From TWA4 sp964613155 (GTDB lineage Bacteria > Bacillota > Clostridia > Lachnospirales > Lachnospiraceae): DNA of 64,000 bases. The notes below the pieces were generated by a model. The model had not been told where the DNA came from. It saw only the letters and a program-made list of their open reading frames with translations, and searched no databases. The stretch is from NCBI GenBank assembly GCA_964613155.1, contig CAZTHP010000001.1, forward strand, positions 3,962 to 67,961, written 5' to 3'. This document shows positions 9,293 to 17,868 of the stretch, piece by piece. Each line of letters starts with the position of its first letter. Position 1 is the first letter of the stretch. The translations under genes were made by a program, and so were the position numbers.

Positions 9293-10852
9293 ATGTCGAT
9301 GCCAAAATGGTTGGAAAATATTGTATTTTATGAGATTTATCCGCAGTCTTTTAACGATACCAATGCAGATGGGATTGGTGATATGCAGGGAATCATTGAA
9401 AAGCTGGATTATATCAAAGAGCTGGGATGTGATGGAATTTGGCTGAATCCTTGTTTTGAATCTCCTTTTTTTGATGCAGGTTATGATGTGTCAAATTATA
9501 AAAAAGTAGCACCTCGTTATGGCACAAATGAAGATCTGAAACGTTTATTTGCAGAAGCACATGCGCGCGATATGCATGTAATCCTCGATCTGGTGCCGGG
9601 TCATACTTCGATCGAACATCCCTGGTTTCAGGAGTCCTGCAAAGCGGCGAAAAATGAATTCACGGATCGCTATGTTTGGAACGATGATATTTGGTCTGAT
9701 TTTGGAAAAGATGAAAGCATCACCGGTAGTATCCGCGGTTTTTATGAGCGAAATGGCTGCTGTGCTGTGAATTTCTTCTCTATTCAGCCGGCATTGAACT
9801 ATGGTTATGCGAAATGTACGGAAAGCTGGATGCAGCCGATGGATGCGCCCGGTCCGATGGCAACGAGAGAAGCGATGAAAGATGTAATGCGTTTCTGGAT
9901 GTCAATGGGATGTGATGGTTTCCGTGTTGATATGGCAGGTTCTTTGGTAAAAAATGATGAAGGCCAGGAAGCAACGATCAAGCTGTGGCAGGATTTTCGG
10001 CAGTTTATGGATGAAGAATTTCCGGATTGTGCCCTCTTATCGGAATGGGGAAATCCCGGACGTTCTTTAAGAGGCGGTTTTCATATGGATTTCCTGCTGC
10101 ATTTCGGTCCCTCTCACTACCTGGATCTGTTCCGTGTAGACGAACCGTATTTCTCCAGAAGGGGAAAAGGCGATATTTATGATTTCGTCCAGACCTATAA
10201 AGAAAATTATGAAGCAGCAGACCGTAAGGGACTGATCTGTATTCCTTCTGGAAATCATGATATGCCTCGTATCAAGGAAAAACTGGATGATGAAGAAATC
10301 AAGATTGCGTTTGCGTTCCTCTTATCCGTACCGGGAGCACCGTTTATTTATTACGGTGATGAAATTGGTATGAATTATCTGGAAAATCTGCCCAGCGTAG
10401 AAGGCGGCTATCACCGCACTGGCGCAAGAAGCCCGATGCAGTGGGATCATTCTGCAAATGCAGGTTTCTCCAGCAGTGAGCTGGAAAATCTGTATATTCC
10501 GCTGGATCCTTCGGAAGATCGTCCGACCGTTCAGGATGCGTTAGAAGGCAAGATTTCTCTTTATGATGAGATCAAAAAGCTGCTCGCTGTAAGAAAAGAG
10601 CATGAAGCACTGCAAAGTACAGCACCGATGGAATTTTTATATGCAGAAAAAGCAGCCTATCCTCTTGTTTATAAGAGAAGCGGCAAAGATGAAGAAATCC
10701 TTGTTGTTTTAAATCCTTCCGATCAGGAAGTGAGCTGCGAAATTGCTGCGGGAAGCAGCAAAAAGGTTCTGTATTCCAATCACGGCGAGGCTGTTTTAAA
10801 AGAAGGAAAACTGACCGTACCGGCAGCATCTGCTTCCTTCCTCTTACTCTAA
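9293..10852 (+). CDS. GH13 alpha-glycosidase
   Basis: A cytoplasmic alpha-amylase-family enzyme of 519 residues. Catalytic residues: Asp213 nucleophile in GFRVDMAGS, Glu in LLSEWGNP, and the stabilising Asp in SGNHDMPR. The first conserved region reads VPGHTS rather than the usual VVNHTS, so it diverges from oligo-1,6-glucosidases and the exact bond cannot be assigned. ATG 9293 has AAGGAGG eight bases before it; the earlier TTG lies upstream of that site. It is the last gene before a terminator at 10915. Confidence 0.9.
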   Translation: MSMPKWLENIVFYEIYPQSFNDTNADGIGDMQGIIEKLDYIKELGCDGIWLNPCFESPFFDAGYDVSNYKKVAPRYGTNEDLKRLFAEAHARDMHVILDLVPGHTSIEHPWFQESCKAAKNEFTDRYVWNDDIWSDFGKDESITGSIRGFYERNGCCAVNFFSIQPALNYGYAKCTESWMQPMDAPGPMATREAMKDVMRFWMSMGCDGFRVDMAGSLVKNDEGQEATIKLWQDFRQFMDEEFPDCALLSEWGNPGRSLRGGFHMDFLLHFGPSHYLDLFRVDEPYFSRRGKGDIYDFVQTYKENYEAADRKGLICIPSGNHDMPRIKEKLDDEEIKIAFAFLLSVPGAPFIYYGDEIGMNYLENLPSVEGGYHRTGARSPMQWDHSANAGFSSSELENLYIPLDPSEDRPTVQDALEGKISLYDEIKKLLAVRKEHEALQSTAPMEFLYAEKAAYPLVYKRSGKDEEILVVLNPSDQEVSCEIAAGSSKKVLYSNHGEAVLKEGKLTVPAASASFLLL

Positions 10853-10914
10853 TCTCAAATTCTTTAATTAAAAAAATTTCAGGAATGGAACCCATTCTGC
10901 GAATTTTAGAAAAA

Positions 10915-10950
10915 GCCTCGTTGTGAAAGAATTCTCAACGGGGCTTTTTT
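10915..10950 (+). terminator. Intrinsic terminator
   Basis: GCCTCGTTG (10915-10923) pairs with CAACGGGGC (10936-10944), including one G-T pair. A run of six T follows. It ends the glucosidase transcript ahead of the LacI regulator gene. Confidence 0.93.
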
Positions 10951-11062
10951 GCAGGTGCACTTGGGGACACACGTTTCCAGTTTCTCGTTTTCATTTTATA
11001 ACAAGCCTTGAGAATACGGATATTATCTTGCGAACTATTTTTAAGTATGATAAAATTTTTCA

Positions 11063-11100
11063 TATAATTGTGCAGCTGCAAATCTATGACTTGCAGCTGC
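11063..11100 (+). promoter_or_regulatory. -10 box followed by perfect dyad, upstream of the LacI gene
   Basis: TATAAT at 11063-11068 is followed four bases later by a perfect inverted repeat, GCAGCTGCAA (11072-11081) and TTGCAGCTGC (11091-11100), separated by nine bases. The first arm covers the expected transcription start. It could be an operator for autoregulation or a 5' hairpin. A -35 is not obvious. The dyad differs from the paired boxes found at the importer promoter. Confidence 0.6.
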
Positions 11101-11174
11101 CGATTGTTGAAAAAGCAGTAAAAGGGCTGTACTGCTCGTTGGATGTTAGTTTTTGAGGGGAAGGGTAACGAAGT

Positions 11175-12209
11175 ATGGTAACAATTAAAGACATGGCAGA
11201 AATATTAGGGATGAGTACTACAACCGTTTCCAATGTAATACATGGAAAAACGAGTCAGGTTTCACCGAAAACAGTAGAAAAAGTGGAGAAGCTTTTAAAA
11301 GAATACGATTATGTACCCAATATTAATGCGCGGAATCTGGCGCAGAATCAGTCAAAGATTATTGTAGTGGCGCTGAAAGCCAGACGGGATAAGTATCCCA
11401 ATATCCTGGCAGATCCTTTTTTTGGAGAATTGGTCGGTGCGATCGAAGCAGAGATACGTAGACAGGGATATTTTATGATGCTGTATATTTCCAATGATAT
11501 TCAGGATATTATGAAATATATTTCTTCCTGGAATGCAGATGGTCTGCTTTTAGCGGGTATGCTGCATGATGATTTTATCCGGGTGCGCAGTAAATTGAAA
11601 AAACCGATGGTGCTTCTGGATAGTTATGTGCCGGAAGTGATCAAGCGTTATGTAAATGTTGGGCTGGATGATGAAAAGGGAATGTATGAGATGACGCATT
11701 ATCTGTTGGAACAAGGGCATCGGCAGATTGCTTTTTTAACGGATAATATGGAAGGTGTCGATTATATTCGGTATAAAGGACATGTACGTGCGCTCCAGGA
11801 ATTTGGTCTGGAACCTTCTGAGGAGGATATTTTGCTCCTCTGTCCAGGAGAAGATGAGAAGGAAGAAAGTCTTCGGGAAATCCGGGAAGCAATCAAGGAT
11901 TACACAGCATTAATGACCTGTTCCGATTATTATGCAGCTTTAGTGGCCAATTATCTGATGGATTCGGGCGTTCGAATCCCGGATGATCTTTCCATCACAG
12001 GCTTTGATAACAATATGTATTCGCAGATGATCCGTCCTGCGATCACAACGGTTGCACAGGATGTGGGAGAAAAAGGCAAGACGGCTGTGCAGTGTCTTTT
12101 GAAGCTGCTCCAAAAAGAAACACTCGAAGAACGCGATATTCGACTTTCCACAAAACTGGTCATTCGGGACTCTGTGAAAACGATCACCGCTTCTTCTACT
12201 GAGGCATAA
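11175..12209 (+). CDS. LacI-family transcriptional regulator
   Basis: A 344-residue repressor. The N-terminal helix-turn-helix is TIKDMAEILGMSTTTVSNV with the LacI-type hinge following (YVPNINARNLAQNQ). The remainder is a periplasmic-binding-protein-like effector domain. It lies between two glucosidase genes and a maltodextrin-type importer, so it probably controls them in response to a sugar. Candidate operators flank the importer promoter at 12356 and 12419. The start ATG has GAGGGGAAGGG upstream. A terminator follows. The effector is unknown. Confidence 0.92.
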   Translation: MVTIKDMAEILGMSTTTVSNVIHGKTSQVSPKTVEKVEKLLKEYDYVPNINARNLAQNQSKIIVVALKARRDKYPNILADPFFGELVGAIEAEIRRQGYFMMLYISNDIQDIMKYISSWNADGLLLAGMLHDDFIRVRSKLKKPMVLLDSYVPEVIKRYVNVGLDDEKGMYEMTHYLLEQGHRQIAFLTDNMEGVDYIRYKGHVRALQEFGLEPSEEDILLLCPGEDEKEESLREIREAIKDYTALMTCSDYYAALVANYLMDSGVRIPDDLSITGFDNNMYSQMIRPAITTVAQDVGEKGKTAVQCLLKLLQKETLEERDIRLSTKLVIRDSVKTITASSTEA

Positions 12210-12228
12210 AAATTAGAAAAATGTATAG

Positions 12229-12275
12229 AATAAGGCATTTCTGTTTGTGTTAAAACAGCAAAATGCCTTATTTTT
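12229..12275 (+). terminator. Intrinsic terminator after the LacI gene
   Basis: AATAAGGCATTT (12229-12240) pairs with AAATGCCTTATT (12261-12272), with an inner CTGTTT/AAACAG stem (12241-12246 with 12253-12258). TTTTT follows. Confidence 0.92.
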
Positions 12276-12355
12276 GTATAGACTTTTGAAATTATTATCG
12301 CAGATGTATGTATAATTTGTGCGAAATATAAAATTCAGGATGCGAAAAATTAAAA

Positions 12356-12434
12356 CTTATGCGGAAAAGGTATTGACTTTTATTTGGTAAACATGCTATA
12401 CTACAGACACGTAAGAACCTTATGCGCAAAAGGT
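12356..12434 (+). promoter_or_regulatory. Promoter with paired operator-like boxes
   Basis: TTGACT (12373-12378) and TATACT (12397-12402) with 18 bases between them form a promoter for the importer operon. It is bracketed by two 16-base boxes, CTTATGCGGAAAAGGT (12356-12371) and CTTATGCGCAAAAGGT (12419-12434). They differ at one base and lie exactly 63 bases apart, about six helical turns. One abuts the -35 and the other lies just past the start site. This fits repression or looping by the adjacent LacI protein. The binding protein is inferred from position. Confidence 0.75.
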
Positions 12435-12475
12435 GGCACGAAAAAATATCTATTATGACAATGAGGTGTAGGAAG

Positions 12476-13771
12476 ATGAAGAAAAAAGTTGTATCATTGT
12501 TACTTGCTTCAGCCATGGTAGCTTCTTTAGCAGCATGCGGCAGCAGCTCTACAGATGAAACCAACGGCGGTGCAGCGAATTCTGCAAAGAGCGGCACAGA
12601 AATCCGTGTTGTAAACGGTAAGATCGAAATCGATCAGCAGCTGAAAGACCTGGCTAAAACTTATGAAGAAGAAACCGGCGTAAAAGTTACGATCGAATCT
12701 TTAGGCGGTGGTGTTGATATTCAGGGTCAGATCAAAGGTTATTATCAGGCTAGCAATATGCCCGATCTGTTCGTAATCGGCGGTGCTGGTGACTTTGCAA
12801 ACTGGACAGATGAAGTTGCTGATTTAAGTGACTGTGCATTTGCAGCAGATACCGATATGGCTTACAAAGATGACAACGGTAAAGTAGTGGGATTCCCTTA
12901 TGCAGTAGAAGGTTATGGTATTACTTACAATGCTGATATTCTGGAAGCAGCTGGTGTAGATCCCGCAACACTGACAAGCTATGCAGCATACGAAGCAGCT
13001 TTTGCGAAGATTGACAGCATGAAAGAAGAACTGGGCATCGACGCTGTTTGTGCAGTAGCAGCAGAATCCAGCCAGATGTACTGGTCAACTGGTAACCATA
13101 TTTTCGGTTACTACTTAAGCGGCGGCGTTGACAGAGACAACAAAGAACTGTTCAATATGGCTTGCGAAGGTAAATTTGATGAAGATCGTTTAGCACAGTT
13201 TGGTAAGTTCTTCGAACTGTTATGCAAATACTCCGATCAGAAGGTTCTGATCACAGGTACATACGATGATCAGTTAGGTGCATGGGCAAATGGCAAGACT
13301 GCATTCATCACACAGGGTAACTGGATTGATGCATCTTTAGCAGATTACAATGTAACATTTGACTGCGGTATTGCTCCTTTAGCATTCACCGAAGAAGAAA
13401 TGACCGGCGTTCTGGCTTCTTCTCCTTCTTGGTGGTGTGCATACAAAAACAGCAAGAACCTGGATGCAGCAAAAGCATTCTTGGATTATCTTGCAACATC
13501 AGAAGCTGGACAGAAGTGTCTGGTAACCGATTGTGGTATGGTATCTCCTTATAAGAGCTGTTCACTGGTTCCCGAAACTCCTCTGGCTAAGAGTCTGAAG
13601 ACTTATATCGATGCTGGCGATACTTATGCATGGGATTGGTCTAACCTGAAAGAAGGCGTTGCTCAGAGATGTATCGGACCTGTCTTCTGGTCTTATGCAA
13701 ATGGTGATCTGACAAACGAACAGTTTGTTTCCATGATGGGCAGTGAGATGACCAAATATATGAACGAATAA
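12476..13771 (+). CDS. Sugar ABC transporter substrate-binding lipoprotein
   Basis: A 431-residue extracellular binding protein anchored by lipid. The signal sequence MKKKVVSLLLASAMVASLAA is followed by the lipobox cysteine in LAAC at about residue 21 and a Ser-rich linker. The body is a family-1 (MalE-like) solute-binding protein. The start at 12476 is chosen because it gives a normal lipoprotein signal; upstream in-frame ATGs do not. It is followed by two permease genes, and with the glucosidases and MalQ nearby maltodextrin is the likely ligand. No ATPase gene is present here, so a shared MsmX-type ATPase is inferred. Confidence 0.93.
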   Translation: MKKKVVSLLLASAMVASLAACGSSSTDETNGGAANSAKSGTEIRVVNGKIEIDQQLKDLAKTYEEETGVKVTIESLGGGVDIQGQIKGYYQASNMPDLFVIGGAGDFANWTDEVADLSDCAFAADTDMAYKDDNGKVVGFPYAVEGYGITYNADILEAAGVDPATLTSYAAYEAAFAKIDSMKEELGIDAVCAVAAESSQMYWSTGNHIFGYYLSGGVDRDNKELFNMACEGKFDEDRLAQFGKFFELLCKYSDQKVLITGTYDDQLGAWANGKTAFITQGNWIDASLADYNVTFDCGIAPLAFTEEEMTGVLASSPSWWCAYKNSKNLDAAKAFLDYLATSEAGQKCLVTDCGMVSPYKSCSLVPETPLAKSLKTYIDAGDTYAWDWSNLKEGVAQRCIGPVFWSYANGDLTNEQFVSMMGSEMTKYMNE

Positions 13772-13818
13772 TAGGCGTTATCGCATTGAAACAAGATTAG
13801 ACACGGGTATTCGCCATG

Positions 13819-13893
13819 AATATTCAGGCAACATCTGAATATTTACGAAACCGCGTACACATGGGCGGCTGAAAAGTCGCCCATAATTTTTTT
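13819..13893 (+). terminator. Two hairpins after the binding-protein gene, the second terminator-like
   Basis: The first hairpin is AATATTCAG (13819-13827) with CTGAATATT (13835-13843). The second is ATGGGCG (13861-13867) with CGCCCAT (13877-13883), followed by AATTTTTTT. Together they lie in a 300-base gap between the binding-protein and permease genes. Partial termination and 3' protection here would give more binding protein than permease, a common arrangement in importers. Nothing else recognisable is in this gap. Confidence 0.75.
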
Positions 13894-14071
13894 GCTCTGT
13901 AACCAAATATCCATCCCATTTTTTATGAAAATGATGTTGGGAAAGCCTCAGCGTATGGTACGCTGCAGATAAGATATCAACATAAGAAAAACATATGCCC
14001 CCATAAAGCAATCTGCTTCGTATGCTTTTAGGTGATGGGTTATGAGAATTCAAAGATGAAAGGAGTATTCC

Positions 14072-15124
14072 ATGGAAAAAGCATCCCCTATTCGAAAAAC
14101 GCTGTCTTGGGCAGCGATGGCAGCTGGTCTGATACTGATGGTCTATGCGTTAATTCTGGATTTTTCCGGAAGTGAAAGTACTCTGCGCGGTGCGATTTTA
14201 ATAATCGGTGCCGTTGCATTAATGGCTGGCCTTTATTTTCTTCCTACACAGAAACATCGTATGATCATCAATATTCTGTTTTTGTTCCCTCTGGTATTTG
14301 CCTTTGCAGTTACGGTATTATTGCCGTTTGCAGCAGGTATCTTTTATTCCATGACAGACTGGAATGGTATCAAATTAACCAAATTTGTAGGGCTGTCAAA
14401 CTATATTAAGATTTTCAGCTCCGGTGAATATCTGTATTCATTCTGTATCACCTTCTTATTTACGATCATCAATATGATCCTGGTCAATCTGGTATCCTTT
14501 TCTCTGGCGCTGTTATGTACCTCAAAGATTAAAGGACGCGATTTCTTCCGTGCAGCTTATTTCCTTCCGAACCTGATCGGCGGTATTGTATTAGGTTATG
14601 TATGGCAGTTCGTTTTTAATAAAGTTTTAGTAGAAGCAGAATTTTTATTTGAAGGTACTTCTATGTTGGCAGACCCCAACCTGGCTTTTGTAGCGATTTT
14701 GATCGTAAGTTGCTGGCAGTATGCGGGTTATATTATGATGATCTATATCACAGGTCTTCAGACTGTACCGAAAGATGTGCTGGAAGCAGCCAGCGTAGAT
14801 GGTGCAAATGCATGGGTGACTTTAACGAAGATTCGGATTCCGATGATCATGAACACCTTTACCGTATGTATTTTCCTGACACTGGTCAATTCCTTTAAGC
14901 AGTTTGATCTGAACTTGTCCTTGACAGGCGGTGCACCCAGTCGTATCATCGATGGTGCGATGTACAACGGTACCGAATTTTTAGCTTTGAACATTTATAA
15001 TACGGCAATTGCAAAAAATAATTATTCATCCGCACAGGCAAAAGCGGTTGTATTCTTTGTTTTATTAGCATGTGTATCCCTGACGCAGGTTAGCGTGAGC
15101 AAGAAGAAGGAGGTTGAACTGTAA
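14072..15124 (+). CDS. Sugar ABC transporter permease (MalF-like)
   Basis: A 350-residue membrane protein. Two extra N-terminal hydrophobic helices (residues about 10-65) precede the six-helix core typical of MalF/MsmF-type permeases. The docking loop is EAASVDGANAWVTLTKIRIP. The ATG has AAAGGAG eight bases upstream. Its last base is the first base of the next start codon (TAATG), a sign of coupled translation with the partner permease. The substrate is inferred from the neighbouring binding protein and glucosidases. Confidence 0.92.
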   Translation: MEKASPIRKTLSWAAMAAGLILMVYALILDFSGSESTLRGAILIIGAVALMAGLYFLPTQKHRMIINILFLFPLVFAFAVTVLLPFAAGIFYSMTDWNGIKLTKFVGLSNYIKIFSSGEYLYSFCITFLFTIINMILVNLVSFSLALLCTSKIKGRDFFRAAYFLPNLIGGIVLGYVWQFVFNKVLVEAEFLFEGTSMLADPNLAFVAILIVSCWQYAGYIMMIYITGLQTVPKDVLEAASVDGANAWVTLTKIRIPMIMNTFTVCIFLTLVNSFKQFDLNLSLTGGAPSRIIDGAMYNGTEFLALNIYNTAIAKNNYSSAQAKAVVFFVLLACVSLTQVSVSKKKEVEL

Positions 15125-15978
15125 TGAGTGCAAAAGTAAGAAATATTCTTCTCACGATCGTAGCGGTGATCGTTGCGATCTATACCTTATCTCCTTTTTA
15201 CCTGGTAGTGGTAAACTCTGCAAAGACTTCCGTTTCCATTACGGACGATCCGATTGCTTTACCGGAAAATTGGGGTCAGATGCTTGAAAACTTAAAAGGT
15301 GTGATCAACCACCAGAATTTCAGCTACTGGTCTTCTTTTGCCAGCTCGCTTATTATCACAGTAGTTTCCTTAGTACTTCTGGCTGTTTTTTCTGGCATGG
15401 CTGCATGGGTTTTGTGCCGAAATAAAACAAAATGGTCGGAACTGATCTTTATGTTGTTTGTATCTTCTATGGTTATTCCGTTCCAGGTTGTTATGCTGCC
15501 TTTGATTTCGACTTTCCGTGATGTCGGAAGCTTTGTCGGAATCCAGATGCTGTCCAGCTATAAAGGAATTATCTTTGCTTATCTGGGATTTGGTGGTGCG
15601 ATGTCGGTATTTATTCTGCATGGTTTCGTAAAAGGAATTCCTTATGAATTAGAAGAAGCAGCATGGATCGATGGCTGCTCACCGGAAGGAACCTTTTTCC
15701 GAATTATTTTCCCGTTGTTAAAACCGGTAGAAGTAACCGTTTTGATCTTAAATGGTCTGTGGATCTGGAATGACTACCTGCTGCCTTCTTTGATGCTTGG
15801 TTTAAATGGCAAGATCAAGACACTGCCGGTAGCGGTAACCAGTTTTGTAGGTTCTTATGTAAAACAGTGGGATTTGATCATGTGTGCAGCATTCCTGGCA
15901 ATGATCCCGATTGTTGTGCTGTTCTTATTTGCACAGAAACAGATTATGGCCGGTATGGTAGATGGTGCGATCAAATAA
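15124..15978 (+). CDS. Sugar ABC transporter permease (MalG-like)
   Basis: A 284-residue partner permease with six predicted helices and the docking loop EEAAWIDGCSPEGTFFRIIFP. It shares one base with the preceding gene; AAGGAGG lies just upstream inside that gene. It forms a heterodimeric channel with the MalF-like protein. Length is standard. It is followed by a small hairpin and malQ. Confidence 0.92.
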   Translation: MSAKVRNILLTIVAVIVAIYTLSPFYLVVVNSAKTSVSITDDPIALPENWGQMLENLKGVINHQNFSYWSSFASSLIITVVSLVLLAVFSGMAAWVLCRNKTKWSELIFMLFVSSMVIPFQVVMLPLISTFRDVGSFVGIQMLSSYKGIIFAYLGFGGAMSVFILHGFVKGIPYELEEAAWIDGCSPEGTFFRIIFPLLKPVEVTVLILNGLWIWNDYLLPSLMLGLNGKIKTLPVAVTSFVGSYVKQWDLIMCAAFLAMIPIVVLFLFAQKQIMAGMVDGAIK

Positions 15979-16012
15979 GATCATTTCGTACCGTTGGATC
16001 AATATGATAGAT

Positions 16013-16030
16013 GCCGCCGGGTAAGGCGGC
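16013..16030 (+). other. Short GC-rich hairpin before malQ
   Basis: GCCGCC (16013-16018) and GGCGGC (16025-16030) flank a six-base loop. No T-run follows, so it is not a terminator. It lies 5 to 30 bases before the malQ ribosome-binding site and may be a processing or stability element. Confidence 0.5.
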
Positions 16031-16045
16031 GGAATGGAGATTTGT

Positions 16046-17560
16046 ATGAGAGAAAGTGGTATTTTACTTCCTATCAGCAGTTTGCCTTCTCGTTATGGAA
16101 TCGGCTGTTTTTCAGAAAGTGCATATGCATTTATTGATTCTTTGGTAGAAAGTGAGCAGCGTTACTGGCAGATACTTCCTTTGGGACAGACCAGTTATGG
16201 TGATTCTCCGTATCAGTCCTTCTCTACGTTTGCCGGAAATCCGTATTTTATCAGTTTGGAAGCACTGATCGAGGAAGGCGTGCTGTCGCAGGAAGAATGT
16301 GATGCAGCTGATTTTGGCAATGACAGCCGAACCGTTGACTATGCGAAGATTTATGAGAGCCGTTATCCACTTCTGCGAAAAGCATATGAAAGAAGTCATA
16401 TTGCAGAAAATCCGGATTTTATCCGTTTTCAGCAGGAGAATGCTTACTGGCTGGATGATTATGCACTGTTTATGGCAGTGAAAAAGTTTTTTGAGGATGC
16501 AAGCTGGGAGCACTGGCCGGAAGATATCCGCAAGCACTACGGCTATGCGATGGATTATTACCGCGAAAAACTGTATTTTGAAGTTGAATTTTACAAATAT
16601 TTACAATTTAAGTTTCGGGAACAATGGATGGCACTGAAATCTTATGCGAATGAAAAGGGAATCCGAATAATTGGCGATATTCCGATTTATGTAGCATTTG
16701 ACAGTGCAGATACCTGGGCAAATCCTCAATTATTCCAGTTAGATGAGGATAATCTGCCCGTTGCGATCGCAGGCTGTCCGCCGGATGGATTTGCAGCAGA
16801 TGGACAGGTTTGGGGCAATCCGCTGTATCGGTGGGAATACCATCGTGATACCAATTATGATTGGTGGATGTCTCGTCTGGCTTATTGTTTCCAGCTTTAC
16901 GATGTTGTGCGGATCGATCATTTCCGCGGATTTGATGAATATTATTCCATTCCCTATGGAGAAACCACTGCTCGCAATGGACATTGGGAAAAAGGACCGG
17001 GTATTGAATTGTTTGATACGATGAAATATCGCCTGGGAATGAAGGAAGTAATTGCAGAAGATCTGGGTTATGTAACTGATTCGGTGCGGCAGCTGGTAAA
17101 TGACACTGGTTTTCCTGGTATGAAGGTGCTTGAATTTGCATTTGATTCCCGTGATACAGGCAGTGCCAGCGATTATCTGCCGCATAATTATCCGGTCAAC
17201 AGCGTTGTTTATACCGGAACGCATGATAACGAAACGCTGAAAGGCTGGTATCAGAGCATTTCGGATGAAGAACGTGCGATGGTGCGTCGTTATCTTCATG
17301 ATGAACATACACCAGATGAAGAATTGAATTGGGAGATTATTTATCTGGTGATGAGCAGCGTTGCCCGGATTTGTATCATTCCGATGCAGGATTATTTCGG
17401 ATATGACAATCAAGCGCGCATGAATCAGCCCTCTACTTTAGGAAAGAACTGGAAGTGGAGAATGCTGCCCGGAGAACTGACCGAAGAACTTCTGACAAAG
17501 ATTAAAGAAGTGACCGCGCTCTATGGACGCCGTGCATGGCATACATCCGATTCGGAGTAA
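16046..17560 (+). CDS. malQ: 4-alpha-glucanotransferase (GH77)
   Basis: Transfers alpha-1,4-glucan segments between maltodextrins in the cytoplasm. The 504 residues carry the GH77 signatures: nucleophile Asp in RIDHFRG, acid/base Glu in IAEDLG, and the third carboxylate in GTHDNET. The start MRESGILLPISSLPSRYGIG is the characteristic N-terminus. ATG 16046 is chosen over ATG 16034 because GGAG lies six bases before it. It closes the importer operon, so imported maltodextrins would be remodelled for the glucosidases. Confidence 0.95.
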   Translation: MRESGILLPISSLPSRYGIGCFSESAYAFIDSLVESEQRYWQILPLGQTSYGDSPYQSFSTFAGNPYFISLEALIEEGVLSQEECDAADFGNDSRTVDYAKIYESRYPLLRKAYERSHIAENPDFIRFQQENAYWLDDYALFMAVKKFFEDASWEHWPEDIRKHYGYAMDYYREKLYFEVEFYKYLQFKFREQWMALKSYANEKGIRIIGDIPIYVAFDSADTWANPQLFQLDEDNLPVAIAGCPPDGFAADGQVWGNPLYRWEYHRDTNYDWWMSRLAYCFQLYDVVRIDHFRGFDEYYSIPYGETTARNGHWEKGPGIELFDTMKYRLGMKEVIAEDLGYVTDSVRQLVNDTGFPGMKVLEFAFDSRDTGSASDYLPHNYPVNSVVYTGTHDNETLKGWYQSISDEERAMVRRYLHDEHTPDEELNWEIIYLVMSSVARICIIPMQDYFGYDNQARMNQPSTLGKNWKWRMLPGELTEELLTKIKEVTALYGRRAWHTSDSE

Positions 17561-17577
17561 GAGGAGAGGTCTTGCAG

Positions 17578-17700
17578 GCAGATATCTTGTAGAAAGATGC
17601 TCTGTAAAGAGGTGTCTAGTAGAAAACCCCTGTGGATAGAAATCCTGTAGAAAGATGTTCTGTAAAAAGATGTCTGAGAGAAAACCTGCGGAAAAGCCTT
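17578..17700. repeat. Degenerate tandem repeat, 15 bp unit
   Basis: Seven or eight imperfect units such as TGTAGAAAGATGCTC and TGTAAAGAGGTGTCT follow the malQ stop. The minus strand stays open through them and reads as pentads, but it has no ribosome-binding site and no clear product. The remaining gap to 17754 holds nothing recognisable. Confidence 0.8.
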
Positions 17701-17754
17701 CTGCAGTACAGATGCAAACATAACAATTTGAAAATTTGCTGCTTGCGTAAAAAG

Positions 17755-17797
17755 AAGCTCTGGTACAAACCGATTGAAATTTGTACCAGAGCTTTTT
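17755..17797 (+). terminator. Terminator between convergent malQ and purine permease
   Basis: AAGCTCTGGTACAAA (17755-17769) pairs perfectly over 15 bp with TTTGTACCAGAGCTT (17780-17794), followed by T. The sequence can serve both converging transcripts. Confidence 0.95.
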
Positions 17798-17868
17798 AAG
17801 TTGTTGCTGTCGAATCGCGAACTCTATTGGAATCGCGAATCCATTTCCTTTATATTCCCCTTATCGGA

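Noticed and set aside
10923..11156. Open frame of 77 codons between the GH13 terminator and the LacI gene
   Set aside because: It starts inside the terminator loop, lacks a ribosome-binding site, and runs through the promoter and dyad; its composition is not protein-like.
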